Assembly (NCBI RefSeq): GCF_016756775.1
Contig: NZ_JAERMU010000005.1
Span: 62,001 to 126,000, forward strand
Direction: 5' to 3'
DNA from: Dryocola clanedunensis subsp. sulfonylureivorans
Lineage (GTDB): Bacteria > Pseudomonadota > Gammaproteobacteria > Enterobacterales > Enterobacteriaceae
Length of the DNA stretch: 64,000 nucleotides
Positions 39,338 to 49,228 of this stretch are shown here, in pieces (positions within the stretch are counted from its first letter, which is position 1; each line of letters starts with the position of its first letter). Below the pieces are notes generated by a model. It saw only the letters and a program-made list of their open reading frames with translations, made no database searches and was not told the origin of the DNA. The translations under genes were made by a program, and so were the position numbers.

Positions 39338-39655
39338 ATGATTGCCAGCAAATTCGGTATTGGTCAGCAGGTCAGACACTCGCTGCTGGGTTATTTAGGG
39401 GTGGTCGTGGATATTGACCCTGAGTATTCCCTTGATGAACCGGCAGAGGACGAACTGGCCGATAACGACGCCCTGCGTGCCTCACCCTGGTATCACGTGG
39501 TGATGGAAGATGATGATGGCCAGGCGGTGCATACCTATCTTGCCGAGGCCCAACTAAGCTGGGAAGCTCAGGACGAACACCCTGAGCAGCCGTCAATGGA
39601 CGATTTAGCTGCCTCAATACGGCAACAGCTTCAGGCACCTCGCCTGCGTAACTGA
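39338..39655 (+). CDS. hspQ: HspQ, heat-shock protein / Lon specificity enhancer
   Basis: A 105-residue hemimethylated-DNA-binding (YccV) domain protein: [20 protein letters not shown] and [20 protein letters not shown] are conserved. HspQ helps degrade unstable DnaA and activates Lon; in E. coli it is heat-induced. The ATG at 39338 follows GGGAGGT; the open frame 27 codons upstream overlaps rlmI and has no such site. Confidence 0.94.
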   Translation: MIASKFGIGQQVRHSLLGYLGVVVDIDPEYSLDEPAEDELADNDALRASPWYHVVMEDDDGQAVHTYLAEAQLSWEAQDEHPEQPSMDDLAASIRQQLQAPRLRN

Positions 39656-39656
39656 C

Positions 39657-39679
39657 AAAACCCCGCAAATGCGGGGTTA
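39657..39679 (+). terminator. hspQ: Terminator after hspQ
   Basis: AAACCCCGC-AAAT-GCGGGGTT hairpin directly after the hspQ stop codon; only a short T stretch follows. Confidence 0.7.
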
Positions 39680-39689
39680 GATTGCTGAC

Positions 39690-39721
39690 AAAGAAGGAAA
39701 AAACGTGTTTTTTCCTTCTTT
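39690..39721. other. Perfect 14-bp hairpin behind hspQ
   Basis: AAAGAAGGAAAAAA-CGTG-TTTTTTCCTTCTTT is an exact inverted repeat. It could form a second terminator for hspQ. Its stem is purine on one arm and pyrimidine on the other, so it can also form unusual DNA structures. The following 130 bp up to yccU hold no clear gene. Confidence 0.6.
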
Positions 39722-39855
39722 GTGGTAAGCAGGCGAAACTCAATGAATTGATTTTCCTTGTTATTTATTCGGTGAGATCTTTGCGAAGCTCATTCGCTTT
39801 AGGTTTGCGATCGGTCTGGTTTTTTTATTCGCTAGTAAAGAAAAGCGAGATGTGC

Positions 39856-40269
39856 TTATTTCGCCAGTCCCAACCTTGGGATTTCAATGGCCGGACAACG
39901 GTCCATCACCACGTTAAGCCCTGCATCCTGCGCCAGTACCGCCGCCTGCTCATTGATGACGCCCAGCTGCATCCAAAGCGTTTTAGCGCCAATGGCAATG
40001 GCGTCTTTCGCAACTTCCCAGGCCGCTTCTGAATGACGGAACACGTCCACCATATCCACTTTTTCAGGGACTTCTGCCAGCGTGCCATACCCCTGCTGAC
40101 CCAGCAGCGTTTTTCCGGCCACTTTCGGCGAGACGGGAATAACGTGGTAGCCCTGATCCAGCAGATAGGCCATCACCCGATAGCTTGGGCGATCTGGCTT
40201 ATCGCTGGCTCCCACTAAAGCAATGGTCCGCGTGTTTTTTAAAATACTTTCAATATCCGTCTGTTTCAT
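39856..40269 (-). CDS. yccU: YccU, CoA-binding domain protein
   Basis: A 137-residue single-domain Rossmann protein of the CoA_binding_2 family: TIALVGASDKPDRPSYRVMA near the N-terminus resembles the nucleotide-binding loop of succinyl-CoA ligase alpha. KTLWMQLGVINEQAA and NVVMDRCPAIEIPRL are the conserved core. No enzyme activity is known. The start at 40269 (MKQTDIES) is taken by homology and GCGGAGAG upstream; the open frame extends 29 codons more. Confidence 0.93.
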   Translation of the reverse strand: MKQTDIESILKNTRTIALVGASDKPDRPSYRVMAYLLDQGYHVIPVSPKVAGKTLLGQQGYGTLAEVPEKVDMVDVFRHSEAAWEVAKDAIAIGAKTLWMQLGVINEQAAVLAQDAGLNVVMDRCPAIEIPRLGLAK

Positions 40270-40456
40270 GACGCTCTCCGCCTGAAGGGTGTAGCCAGAA
40301 GTGTATGCCAAAGGTTTCACCCTCACCATCTTTCCCATACGGATGTATGAGAGCAAAAACCCAGAATATGTCTATATGTTAATGAGGTGGGATGGTGAAA
40401 AATTTTGATACATTCAGTCATGATTTCTTTGGGACGCGCAGGCAATGGAGAACAGA

Positions 40457-41122
40457 ATGATTATCAGGCCAAAACGCTTTCTATTGTGCGCCCTGCTCTT
40501 GCCCGCTGTCGGTTGGGCTACCACCCTGCGTCTGTCGACGGATATCGACCTGCTGGTGCTTGATGGCAAGAAAGTTTCAAGCTCGCTGTTAAAGGGTGCA
40601 GACAGTATTGAGCTGGACAACGGCCCACATCAGATAGTGTTCCGCGTCGAAAAAAACATCCGTGCTAACCCCCGTGAACAAAGGCTCTATATTTCCCCAC
40701 CGCTGGTCGTCAGCTTTAACACGCAGCAGATAAGCCAGGTCAATTTTAATCTTCCCCGCATCGAAAACGAGAAAGAGAGTGAAGCCTTTGACAGCACTCC
40801 CCATTTGCAGCTTCTGGATGGCAGTTCGGCGATGATTCCTATCAAGCTCGATGTGTTGACGCTGAAACCCGGCTCGCAGGGCTTTGATTATGAGAACGAT
40901 ACTCAACGCTACAATAAAGCGGGTAAGCCCGCTTCCATTCCCCAGTTTGCCGTCATGATGGCAGACGACAGCGCTTTACTGTCAGGGAGTTCTGAGCTGG
41001 ATCCTCCCGTACGCTCATCAGAAACGCTTACCGAGCAAAGGCTTAAATACTGGTTTACTCAGGCGGATAAAACCACTCGCGAGAACTTTCTACGGTGGGT
41101 TAAAGAACACCCATCGCAGTAA
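40457..41122 (+). CDS. yccT: YccT (CsgI), exported DUF2057 protein that limits curli assembly
   Basis: A 221-residue secreted protein with signal [20 protein letters not shown] and cleavage after GWA. The body follows E. coli Ycc[51 protein letters not shown] and [10 protein letters not shown]. In E. coli it has been described as a periplasmic inhibitor of curlin polymerisation. The ATG at 40457 has GGAG six bases before it and is preferred over an ATG four codons earlier. Confidence 0.9.
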   Translation: MIIRPKRFLLCALLLPAVGWATTLRLSTDIDLLVLDGKKVSSSLLKGADSIELDNGPHQIVFRVEKNIRANPREQRLYISPPLVVSFNTQQISQVNFNLPRIENEKESEAFDSTPHLQLLDGSSAMIPIKLDVLTLKPGSQGFDYENDTQRYNKAGKPASIPQFAVMMADDSALLSGSSELDPPVRSSETLTEQRLKYWFTQADKTTRENFLRWVKEHPSQ

Positions 41123-41206
41123 TCAGCCACATTTTTGATTCCCTTCTCTTGCGGCATCAGCGACTTCCAGTAAGCTGTAGCCAACGCAAATTAACCGGAT
41201 AATTCT

Positions 41207-41665
41207 ATGGAATCGACAAGCCGCACCCTTTCTGCCCAGAAGCACATTGCGCTGGTGGCACACGATCACTGCAAAAAAGCGCTTTTGAATTGGGTTGAGC
41301 GCCACAAATCCTTGCTGAGTCAGCATGTTCTCTACGCTACTGGCACAACAGGTAACCTTGTTCAGCGAGCCAGCGGGCTGGAAGTGAACGCTATGCTAAG
41401 CGGCCCAATGGGCGGCGATCAGCAGGTAGGTGCTTTGATTTCAGAAGGGAAAATTGATGTGCTGATTTTCTTTTGGGATCCGCTAAATGCAGTCCCGCAC
41501 GATCCCGATGTGAAGGCGCTACTGCGCCTGGCAACCGTGTGGAATATTCCTGTCGCCACTAACCTCTCCACCGCCGATTTTATTATTCAGTCGCCGGCAT
41601 TCAGCCGGGATGTGGAAATCCTCATCCCGGAATATCAGCGCTATCTTGCCGAGCGCCTGAAGTAA
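41207..41665 (+). CDS. mgsA: Methylglyoxal synthase
   Basis: 152 residues, as in E. coli. It converts dihydroxyacetone phosphate to methylglyoxal and phosphate, a bypass of lower glycolysis that relieves sugar-phosphate stress. The phosphate-binding part [13 protein letters not shown], the catalytic-Asp region [29 protein letters not shown] with the active His, and [13 protein letters not shown] are intact. It ends one base before the convergent helD stop. Confidence 0.97.
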   Translation: MESTSRTLSAQKHIALVAHDHCKKALLNWVERHKSLLSQHVLYATGTTGNLVQRASGLEVNAMLSGPMGGDQQVGALISEGKIDVLIFFWDPLNAVPHDPDVKALLRLATVWNIPVATNLSTADFIIQSPAFSRDVEILIPEYQRYLAERLK

Positions 41666-43720
41666 TTAAGGCCGACCCGCCGCGGGCACGCCGAGGCGTT
41701 TGAGGATGTCGACAAAATCAGACGGCTCTTTTTTATTAAACATCAGCCAGACACGATGGCGTGCCCGCGTCATCGCAACATAAAGCAGTCGCCGCTCCTC
41801 GGCATCCAGATACTCTTCCGGCTGCGGTAACAGGGCCTGCTCCATTACCGACTCCCTTGCCGGCGCCGGGAAACCGTCTTTCCCCTGCTGTAAACCCAGC
41901 ACGATAACGTAATCCGCCTGCTGGCCCTTGCTGGCATGAATCGTCATAAAATCGATAGCCAGTTTTGGCCAGCGCGTTGCCGCCTTTTCCAGGCTTGCCG
42001 GACGCAGGTGGTGGTAACGGGCCAGCACCAGTATTCGTTGTTCCGGTTTCGCGTAGCCACTCAGCTTGTCCAGCAAGGCTTCAAGCCGATCGTCCACCAA
42101 CAGCGTCACCGACTTTTTATCACCTTTCGATAAGCTATTGAGCGGTTTCGCCAGCTGATTCGGGTTTTGCTGAATAAAGCTGTTGGCAATTTCACCAATG
42201 CGATCGTTAAAGCGATAGGTCGTGTCGAGCGCGCACTGGTCACCTTCACCAAAGTGGTGGGTAAAGGCCGTTGTCAGCGCCATTTCCGCCCCGCTGAAAC
42301 GATAGATTGCCTGCCAGTCGTCCCCTACCGCATAGAGGGATGTGTGTGAGTTCTGGCGGCGGAGCGCAGCCAGCAGCGCCGCACGCTGGGGGGAGATGTC
42401 CTGGAACTCATCCACCAGAATGTGCTTCCACGGGCTGATAAACCGGCCCTTTTCCAGCACGTTTACCGCCTGATGAATCAACCCCGAGAAATCCACGGCT
42501 TCCTCTGCCTTTAATGCACTCTTCCAGCATTTAAGTAAGGGGGCCATTAGTTTGACGCGTTTAGTAAAGACGTCGCGTATCTCTTCCGGGCAGTTGGCGA
42601 TCATTTCCGCCTGCGAACCGCCGTGCATACGCATCAGACTCAGCCAGCGATCCAGACGGCTGGCGAGCCGTTTGGCCAGGCGCTCATCACGCCAGTATTC
42701 ACCTTCGGGAACCTCCCACTCCAGCTCTTCGCTAAGCCATTCACGCCAGCCTTTGGCCTGCGCTTTTTTCTCCCGGCACTGCTGCTGCCAGTTTTCGATT
42801 AAGAGCTTATGGCGTGCGCTGGTGTCTGACTCCAGCTCGCTGATACGCGGCGCTTTCTTGCTGCCCTGTTGGATAATGTGTAGCGCCAACGCGTGGAAAG
42901 TCCGGGCGGTAATCGCATCGGTATGTAAGCGTTCGGCAATTCGCTCATCCATTTCCTGTGCGGCCTTGCGCCCAAACGCCAGCAGCAGAATCTGATCTTC
43001 CGTCGCCTCGCCCCGTTGCAGAAGCCAGCCAGCACGGGCCACCAGCACCGATGTTTTACCGCTCCCTGCACCAGCGAGCACCAGTAGGGAATCTTCACCG
43101 TTGACGACGGCGCGTGCCTGGGATGGGTTTAAGGGGGAACTTTCTACCTGCTCGAAGAAACTGGCATACTTTTCAAGCATGCGCTCTGTGTAGGCTGCGT
43201 TTCGCTCATGGCGGCGTCTGTCGCCCTGCTCAAGCCATGCTTTGCAGTTCAGCCAGGCTTCGCGACAATTATCAAACTCTTCCAGCCGCTCCTGAGGCAA
43301 GGGTAACGCGGCAAATGCCCCCCTGACATTCTGCTGTAAGGCTTGCATATCACTGCGTTTGAACCATTTTTCCTGCTGCGTCCGGAGCATTATTTCATCG
43401 TACTGTTCACAAAGAACCTGCGCTGCAACCTCGCTCATCTCTGCACTCCAGGCCTGCCAGAGCGTATCAAGATGGTGGTAAAAACGCTGAGTCTCCCCCC
43501 ACTCGGTGCCGTGCAGCCGCACAACTTTATCTTCCGGCAACAGAAACTCCAGCTCACCCCACACCAGACCACGCTTGATGTTGATCGCCACCAGCTGGTT
43601 GAATGGGATAAGGTATTCATGACGATCGCCCTTTACCTCAACGCCCGCGCTGAGGAGCTTCACGCGATTGTACGGGTGCTGTGCTAAATGTTTGCCAAGG
43701 GCGGTCGCTTTGAGTTCCAT
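41666..43720 (-). CDS. helD: DNA helicase IV
   Basis: 684 residues, as in E. coli HelD. A UvrD-like SF1 helicase with 3'-5' activity: Walker A AGAGSGKTSVLVARAG near residue 220, Walker B LVDEFQDISPQRAALL, motif III VGDDWQAIYRFSGAEM, and the C-terminal VAMTRARHRVWLMF. The N-terminal 200 residues are the family's own extension. It takes part in recombination (RecF-type) and DNA repair. The end touches mgsA. Confidence 0.96.
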   Translation of the reverse strand: MELKATALGKHLAQHPYNRVKLLSAGVEVKGDRHEYLIPFNQLVAINIKRGLVWGELEFLLPEDKVVRLHGTEWGETQRFYHHLDTLWQAWSAEMSEVAAQVLCEQYDEIMLRTQQEKWFKRSDMQALQQNVRGAFAALPLPQERLEEFDNCREAWLNCKAWLEQGDRRRHERNAAYTERMLEKYASFFEQVESSPLNPSQARAVVNGEDSLLVLAGAGSGKTSVLVARAGWLLQRGEATEDQILLLAFGRKAAQEMDERIAERLHTDAITARTFHALALHIIQQGSKKAPRISELESDTSARHKLLIENWQQQCREKKAQAKGWREWLSEELEWEVPEGEYWRDERLAKRLASRLDRWLSLMRMHGGSQAEMIANCPEEIRDVFTKRVKLMAPLLKCWKSALKAEEAVDFSGLIHQAVNVLEKGRFISPWKHILVDEFQDISPQRAALLAALRRQNSHTSLYAVGDDWQAIYRFSGAEMALTTAFTHHFGEGDQCALDTTYRFNDRIGEIANSFIQQNPNQLAKPLNSLSKGDKKSVTLLVDDRLEALLDKLSGYAKPEQRILVLARYHHLRPASLEKAATRWPKLAIDFMTIHASKGQQADYVIVLGLQQGKDGFPAPARESVMEQALLPQPEEYLDAEERRLLYVAMTRARHRVWLMFNKKEPSDFVDILKRLGVPAAGRP

Positions 43721-43849
43721 TACGCTTTATCTGCTCCTGAGTGAAGTTGCTGCTAAGTTTACCTGCCGAAGGAATGACGCTCCAGGGTAAAAACGCGTTA
43801 CAATTGTTGTGGTTATTCATTGTATGACATTTACTAACGAAGAGTGCTT

Positions 43850-44296
43850 ATGCGTACTGTCCTTAATGTATTGAACTTTGTACTGGGTGGTTTTTTAACA
43901 ACCCTCTCCTGGTTACTGGCCACCTTCGTCAGTATTATTTTTATTTTTACGCTGCCGCTAACGCGATCCTGCTGGGAAATTACCAAACTTTCCCTCGTAC
44001 CCTACGGTAACGAAGCTATTCATGTCGATGAACTTAATCCACAAGGGAAAAGTTCACTCCTCAATACCGGCGGCACGCTGCTGAACATCTTGTGGCTGAT
44101 TTTCTTTGGCTGGTGGCTATGCGTGATGCATATCATGACCGGGATCGTGCAATGCGTGTCTATTATCGGTATCCCGGTAGGCATCGCCAATTTCAAAATT
44201 GCCGCCATTGCCTTGTGGCCGGTGGGACGCCGCGTGGTCCCGGTCGAGGTTGCTCAAGCCGCACGTTCCGCCAACGCGCAACGTCGTTTTCAGTAA
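43850..44296 (+). CDS. yccF: YccF, small inner-membrane protein (two DUF307 repeats)
   Basis: A 148-residue membrane protein, as in E. coli, with two DUF307 repeats, each carrying a LNxxxxxxGxxxxxxW and PLTRSCW / GIPVGIANFKIAAIALWPVG stretch and about four helices in total. No transport function has been shown. The ATG at 43850 matches E. coli; a GTG two codons earlier is also in frame. yccS follows 21 bp later. Confidence 0.93.
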   Translation: MRTVLNVLNFVLGGFLTTLSWLLATFVSIIFIFTLPLTRSCWEITKLSLVPYGNEAIHVDELNPQGKSSLLNTGGTLLNILWLIFFGWWLCVMHIMTGIVQCVSIIGIPVGIANFKIAAIALWPVGRRVVPVEVAQAARSANAQRRFQ

Positions 44297-44317
44297 TGCA
44301 AAGGAAAGTAGCTACTA

Positions 44318-46453
44318 ATGCTTAGTCCTATTTTCCGTCGCTACACCTGGAACAGTGCCTGGCTCTATAACTTACGCATTTTTATTGCGTTAACCGGTAC
44401 GGCAGCCCTTCCCTGGTGGCTCGGGGAGGTCAAACTCACCATTCCGCTGACACTTGGAGTCGTTGCGGCAGCGCTGGCGGACCTGGACGATCGCCTGACG
44501 GGCAGGCTGCGTAATCTGCTCATCACCCTGGTGAGTTTTTTTATTGCCTCAGCTTCTGTCGAACTGCTGTATCCCTGGCCGTGGCTTTTTGCGCTTGGAT
44601 TGATGATTTCAACCAGCGGATTTATTCTGCTCGGCGGACTGGGCCAGCGCTACGCTACCATCGCCTTTGGCGCGCTGCTCATCGCCATCTACACGATGTT
44701 GGGCATTTCTCTCTACGATCACTGGTATCAGCAACCGCTGCTGCTGCTGACCGGGGCCGTCTGGTATAACTTGCTGACGCTTGCTGGCCATCTGATCTTT
44801 CCGATTCGTCCGTTACAGGACAATCTGGCCCGCTGTTACGAACATCTTGCACAGTTTCTGGACGTTAAAGCCACGCTGTTCGACCCCGATATTGAAGACG
44901 AAAGTCAGGCTCCCATGTTGGGGTTAGCAATGGCTAACAGCCAGTTGGTTACCACGCTCAACCAGACAAAAGCCTCTTTGCTGACCCGCTTACGGGGCGA
45001 TCGGGGGCAACGCGGTACACGGCGTACGCTGCACTATTATTTTGTAGCCCAGGATATTCATGAGCGCGCCAGCTCATCGCATATTCAGTACCAGGCCTTA
45101 AGAGATAAGTTCCGCTACAGCGACATCATGTTCCGTTTCCAGCGGCTGCTCACCATGCAGTCCCAGGCCTGTCAGCAGCTTTCACGCTCTATTTTGTTGC
45201 GCATGCCTTATCAGCACAATGACCGCTTTGAACGTGCATTTACGCATCTTGAATCGGCAATAGATCGCGTCAATGCAGCCGACCCGGCAGGCAGCGAGAA
45301 AAAAGCGCTCGGCTTCCTGTTAAACAACCTGCGAGCCATCGACGCTCAGCTTGCCACCATTGAATCTGAACAGGCTCTGGCTGCCCCGCTGAACGAAATG
45401 GAAACCCGGCTCGCCGATGACAGACTGACGGGCTTTGGAGATATCTGGCAGCGGTTGACCCGGAACCTGACGCCCGAATCAGCCCTGTTCCGCCACGCTG
45501 TACGCATGTCTACCGTGCTTTGTGTCGGTTACGCGTTTATCCAGTTTACCGGCCTGCAGCACGGGTACTGGATACTGCTAACCAGCCTCTTTGTTTGTCA
45601 GCCCAATTACAGTGCGACGCGCCGTCGTCTGGCATTGCGTATTGTGGGAACCCTGGTCGGAGTGGCGATTGGCCTGCCCATTTTGTTTTTTGTCCCTTCA
45701 CTGGAAGGGCAACTGATTCTGATAGTGATAACAGGCGTACTGTTCTTTGCGTTTCGTCATGTTCAATACGCTCACGCAACGATGTTCATTACCCTGCTTG
45801 TTCTGCTGTGCTTTAACCTGCTGGGTGAAGGCTTCGAAGTGGCCCTACCGCGTATTGTCGACACGCTTTTGGGTTGTGGTATAGCCTGGGCCGCGGTGAG
45901 TTTCATCTGGCCAGACTGGCGTTTTCGCCGCTTACCTCTTGTTGTCGAGCGGGCGTTTAATGCAAACTGCCGCTATCTGGACGCGATTCTTGAGCAGTAC
46001 CATCAGGGAAGAGATAACCGTCTCGAGTATCGAATCGCGCGGCGTGATGCCCATAACCGCGATGCGGATTTAGCCTCAGTGGTATCCAATATGTCCTCTG
46101 AACCCCGGGTCACACCAGAAACCCGTGAGACTGCGTTCCGCTTGCTGTGCCTGAATCATACTTTTAACAGCTATGTTTCAGCGCTGGGTGCGCACCGCGA
46201 GAAACTGACCAATCCTCAGATCCTGCTGCTGCTTGACGATGCGGTTTGTTACGTCGATGACGCTCTGCATCATCTTCCTGCGGACGAAGAACGCGTTCAG
46301 AAATCTCTTCGCGGTCTGTCAGAGCAGATCGCGAAAATCGAACCCTGCTCGGAGACAAAAGAACCCTTAGTCGTGCAGCAAATTGGTTTGCTGGTCGCTC
46401 TGCTACCGGAAATCTCGCGTCTCCGGCAGCACATTGTTCAGGAGATTGATTAA
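44318..46453 (+). CDS. yccS: YccS, FUSC-family inner-membrane protein
   Basis: A 711-residue membrane protein with two blocks of about six helices (residues 15-160 and 390-530) separated by a large soluble part, as in the aromatic-acid exporter/FUSC family (related to AaeB and YhfK). Conserved stretches include GLGQRYATIAFGALLIAIYT and YWILLTSLFVCQPNYSATRR. It may export small organic compounds, but none is proven. Four terminal bases overlap convergent sxy. It is probably co-transcribed with yccF. Confidence 0.93.
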   Translation: MLSPIFRRYTWNSAWLYNLRIFIALTGTAALPWWLGEVKLTIPLTLGVVAAALADLDDRLTGRLRNLLITLVSFFIASASVELLYPWPWLFALGLMISTSGFILLGGLGQRYATIAFGALLIAIYTMLGISLYDHWYQQPLLLLTGAVWYNLLTLAGHLIFPIRPLQDNLARCYEHLAQFLDVKATLFDPDIEDESQAPMLGLAMANSQLVTTLNQTKASLLTRLRGDRGQRGTRRTLHYYFVAQDIHERASSSHIQYQALRDKFRYSDIMFRFQRLLTMQSQACQQLSRSILLRMPYQHNDRFERAFTHLESAIDRVNAADPAGSEKKALGFLLNNLRAIDAQLATIESEQALAAPLNEMETRLADDRLTGFGDIWQRLTRNLTPESALFRHAVRMSTVLCVGYAFIQFTGLQHGYWILLTSLFVCQPNYSATRRRLALRIVGTLVGVAIGLPILFFVPSLEGQLILIVITGVLFFAFRHVQYAHATMFITLLVLLCFNLLGEGFEVALPRIVDTLLGCGIAWAAVSFIWPDWRFRRLPLVVERAFNANCRYLDAILEQYHQGRDNRLEYRIARRDAHNRDADLASVVSNMSSEPRVTPETRETAFRLLCLNHTFNSYVSALGAHREKLTNPQILLLLDDAVCYVDDALHHLPADEERVQKSLRGLSEQIAKIEPCSETKEPLVVQQIGLLVALLPEISRLRQHIVQEID

Positions 46454-47064
46454 CGTCGTTTACGCTGCTCGTACTGTTTGTACCATTCAGCTAGCTCCTG
46501 GCGAGTTCTCGCCGGGAGCGCTGCTTCATGAATCCCGGATATTGCTCCCGCCAGGGATAAAAGAATTTTCAGGCCAACGCACTTTTTAACGGTGCGCAAC
46601 TTAATCCAGCTACGCCGTGCTCCGTAAGCATACAGCGTGCGGATGTCCGTAATACCTGCTTCCCAGAGCATAATTTCCAGATTTGCAGACAAGTTGGGCA
46701 AATCTTTCAAACGCTTCTGGAGCTTACGTCCTGAACGTTCCCGACGGGCGCTTCTTAACGCTTCCGATGAGAGATGCAGCAGTTTATTCGAATCCTCCCA
46801 AAGCTCATCATCAACGCGGTAATAGTTCAGCGCTATGGGGCGGCCGCGTTTGCTGAAAATCAAAGGCGGAGAAGCTTTCGTCACAAAATAACTTTCACAC
46901 TCTTCGCATGCCCGCAGATAAAGTTCCCCTTCAGAAATCATGGCAAAAACCACAGTTTCAACGGAAAGACTGTAGCCACCGAACTGCGCATGATATTCAA
47001 CATCGCCCAGAGGTGAGAGATATTCTTGCGACTGATGTATCCTTTCGTAAGACTTCATACTCAT
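46450..47064 (-). CDS. sxy: Sxy/TfoX, CRP-S gene activator (competence regulator)
   Basis: A 204-residue protein with a TfoX N-terminal domain (EYHAQFGGYSLSVETVVFAM) and a helical C-terminal TfoX domain (LPNLSANLEIMLWEAGITDI). With CRP-cAMP it turns on DNA-uptake genes with CRP-S sites. The chosen ATG (MSMKSYERIHQS) has AAGGA seven bases upstream; ATGs at 47058 and 47085 are alternatives. The sequence drifts from E. coli Sxy in the middle, as expected for this quickly evolving protein. Confidence 0.92.
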   Translation of the reverse strand: MSMKSYERIHQSQEYLSPLGDVEYHAQFGGYSLSVETVVFAMISEGELYLRACEECESYFVTKASPPLIFSKRGRPIALNYYRVDDELWEDSNKLLHLSSEALRSARRERSGRKLQKRLKDLPNLSANLEIMLWEAGITDIRTLYAYGARRSWIKLRTVKKCVGLKILLSLAGAISGIHEAALPARTRQELAEWYKQYEQRKRR

Positions 47065-47171
47065 GAATATATCCTTACTTTTCATGGATTAAATTACGCT
47101 TTATTTATTACCCCTTCCCGTAACAGAAAAATAAGTAACCTGACTGCCGGCTGCAACAGCAAATTAAAAAA

Positions 47172-47197
47172 TGCGCAATTTGTATGAAAAAATTGCG
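47172..47197. other. Inverted repeat in the sxy-sulA divergent region
   Basis: TGCGCAATTT and AAAATTGCGA face each other across a 6-base spacer about 110 bp before the sxy start. The TGCG/CGCA ends resemble CRP-S sites (TGCGA-N6-TCGCA) in content but not in spacing. It could be a hairpin in the sxy leader or a regulator site. Confidence 0.35.
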
Positions 47198-47241
47198 AGA
47201 CGTCTTCCGAAATTTTGATTGATCTTTGCCCGAACAGGCAT

Positions 47242-47261
47242 TACTGTATATGCATACAGTA
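47242..47261. promoter_or_regulatory. LexA box of sulA
   Basis: TACTGTATATGCATACAGTA is a perfect match to the SOS box (TACTG-TATATATATA-CAGTA layout with CTG-N10-CAG). It lies 21 bp before the sulA start codon, so LexA would cover the promoter. Confidence 0.95.
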
Positions 47262-47282
47262 ACCCACCAGGCGGGATTCACT

Positions 47283-47792
47283 ATGCATACTAATAACTAC
47301 CGAACTCATCTTGCTCATCGCGCGACAAAAGCGCTCTCCCCTGCCGCTACACAGGCAGACCATGAGATCAGAGGATTGATTAGTGAAGTGGCCTACAGCG
47401 AAGACCAGCCATGGATGACTCAACTGTTGCTGCTACCGCTTTTACAACAGCTCAGCCAACAATCACGCTGGCAGCTTTGGCTCACGCCAAAACAAAAATT
47501 GAGTCGCCAGTGGGTTGAGGCGTCAGGGTTACCTCTTGCCAAAGTCATGCAGGTGAGTCAACTGGATGCACTTTTCACTGTTGATGCTATGGTAAAAGCA
47601 CTGGAGACAGGAAATTACAGTGTTGTTATCGGCTGGTTATCGGATGAACTGACAGATGAAGAGCATTATCGACTGACTAATGCAGCTGAAAAAGGTAATG
47701 CGATCGGGCTCATTATGCGACCGAATCGCCCCCAGGGAACCGCTAACAGACCACGCAGTGGGCTAAAAATTCATTCTAGTTTGTATCATTAA
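47283..47792 (+). CDS. sulA: SulA, SOS-induced cell-division inhibitor
   Basis: 169 residues, as in E. coli. SulA binds FtsZ monomers and blocks Z-ring assembly during DNA damage; Lon removes it later through the C-terminal SLYH tail, present here. [20 protein letters not shown] and [17 protein letters not shown] are conserved, while the N-terminal 35 residues are not. The start follows GGCGGGA; the open frame continues upstream through the LexA box but is not likely to be used. ompA lies downstream on the same strand. Confidence 0.96.
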   Translation: MHTNNYRTHLAHRATKALSPAATQADHEIRGLISEVAYSEDQPWMTQLLLLPLLQQLSQQSRWQLWLTPKQKLSRQWVEASGLPLAKVMQVSQLDALFTVDAMVKALETGNYSVVIGWLSDELTDEEHYRLTNAAEKGNAIGLIMRPNRPQGTANRPRSGLKIHSSLYH

Positions 47793-47980
47793 GTAAATTT
47801 AAGATAAATCCTGGAACTTTTTATGTGATTCCTATAACGCCCTGTGTTTATTCGTGAATCCCCTTCGCAAGCCGCTTATGGCGCGACTCCAGGCCGAATC
47901 TCAAGCTTAATTTACCGCCAGAGATGTTAGCAAATGTGTACGCCAGTCGTTTTTTTTCATATGCCTGACCGAGTTCACAC

Positions 47981-48008
47981 TTGTAAGTTTCTAACTACGT
48001 TGTAGACT
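47981..48008 (+). promoter_or_regulatory. ompA promoter
   Basis: TTGTAA at 47981-47986 and TAGACT at 48003-48008 with a 16-bp spacer match the E. coli ompA promoter as I recall it, and give a start at about 48016. The 190 bp between sulA and this promoter show no other feature. Confidence 0.75.
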
Positions 48009-48015
48009 TTAGCTC

Positions 48016-48147
48016 GCCAGGGTTGCTCTTCATAACACCGATTGATCGGTAGAGTAACAATTGAGCGTGTACCCGGGCGAAGGATTAAACCCTGGGCTTT
48101 AAGATTTAAGGCTCATGGCCTATTTGGATGATAATGAGGCGCAAAAA
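48016..48147 (+). promoter_or_regulatory. Long structured ompA 5' UTR with MicA target
   Basis: A leader of about 132 nt beginning GCCAGGGTTGC, as in E. coli, where its 5' hairpin (GATTGATCGGT region) protects the mRNA from RNase E. The last 25 nt (TTTGGATGATAATGAGGCGC) are the ribosome-binding region that the envelope-stress sRNA MicA pairs with. A short in-frame extension upstream of the ATG is leader, not protein. Confidence 0.75.
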
Positions 48148-49215
48148 ATGAAAAAGACAGCTATCGCGATTGCAGTGGCACTGGCTGGCTTCGCTACCGT
48201 AGCGCAGGCCGCTCCAAAAGATAACACCTGGTATGCAGGTGGTAAACTGGGCTGGTCTCAGTTCCATGACACCGGTTTCTACGGCAACGGCTATCAGAAC
48301 AACAACGGCACAACTCACGAAAGTCAGTTGGGTGCTGGTGCGTTCGGTGGCTATCAGGTTAACCCGTACGTTGGCTTCGAAATGGGCTACGACTGGTTAG
48401 GCCGTATGCCTTATAAAGGCGACCAGGTTAACGGCGCGTTCAAAGCACAAGGCGTTCAGCTGACGGCTAAACTGGGCTACCCAGTTACTGACGATTTAGA
48501 TATCTATACTCGTCTGGGTGGTATGGTATGGCGTGCTGATTCCACCAACAACGTTGTTGGTGTAGGTCGTCAGAGCGATCACGACACAGGTGTTTCCCCA
48601 GTATTCGCTGGTGGTGTTGAGTGGGCTATGACCCGTGACATCGCTACCCGTCTGGAATACCAGTGGGTTAACAACATCGGTGATGCACAGACCGTTGGTA
48701 CTCGTCCAGACAACGGCATGCTGAGCCTGGGTGTTTCCTACCGTTTCGGTCAGGAAGATAATGCACCAGTTGTTGCTCCTGCTCCAGCACCAGCTCCAGA
48801 AGTACAGACCAAGCACTTCACTCTGAAGTCTGATGTTCTGTTCAACTTCAACAAATCTACTCTGAAGCCGGAAGGTCAACAGGCACTGGATCAGCTGTAC
48901 ACCCAGCTGAGCAACCTGGATCCGAAAGATGGCTCTGTTGTCGTTCTGGGCTTCACCGACCGTATCGGTTCCGACCAGTACAACCAGAAGCTGTCTGACA
49001 AGCGTGCACAGTCTGTTGTTGATTACCTGATCTCTAAAGGTATCCCAGCTAACAAGATCTCCCCACGTGGTATGGGCGAATCTAACCCAGTGACTGGCAA
49101 CACCTGTGACAACGTAGGTCCTAAAGCTAAGCTGATCGATTGCCTGGCTCCAGATCGTCGCGTAGAGATCGAAGTTAAAGGTGTTAAAGACGTTGTAACT
49201 CAGCCTGCGGCATAA
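48148..49215 (+). CDS. ompA: OmpA, major outer-membrane protein
   Basis: 355 residues. Signal peptide [20 protein letters not shown] is cleaved after AQA. Residues about 22-190 form the eight-strand beta-barrel ending in LGVSYRF, followed by the Pro/Ala hinge [13 protein letters not shown] and the OmpA-like peptidoglycan-binding domain ([20 protein letters not shown], and [20 protein letters not shown] with the key Asp and Arg). A Cys pair lies near the C-terminus. It anchors the outer membrane to peptidoglycan and serves as a phage and colicin receptor. Codon choice is strongly biased, as for very highly expressed genes. GAGGCG precedes the ATG. Confidence 0.98.
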   Translation: MKKTAIAIAVALAGFATVAQAAPKDNTWYAGGKLGWSQFHDTGFYGNGYQNNNGTTHESQLGAGAFGGYQVNPYVGFEMGYDWLGRMPYKGDQVNGAFKAQGVQLTAKLGYPVTDDLDIYTRLGGMVWRADSTNNVVGVGRQSDHDTGVSPVFAGGVEWAMTRDIATRLEYQWVNNIGDAQTVGTRPDNGMLSLGVSYRFGQEDNAPVVAPAPAPAPEVQTKHFTLKSDVLFNFNKSTLKPEGQQALDQLYTQLSNLDPKDGSVVVLGFTDRIGSDQYNQKLSDKRAQSVVDYLISKGIPANKISPRGMGESNPVTGNTCDNVGPKAKLIDCLAPDRRVEIEVKGVKDVVTQPAA

Positions 49216-49228
49216 GTTACCGTTATAA

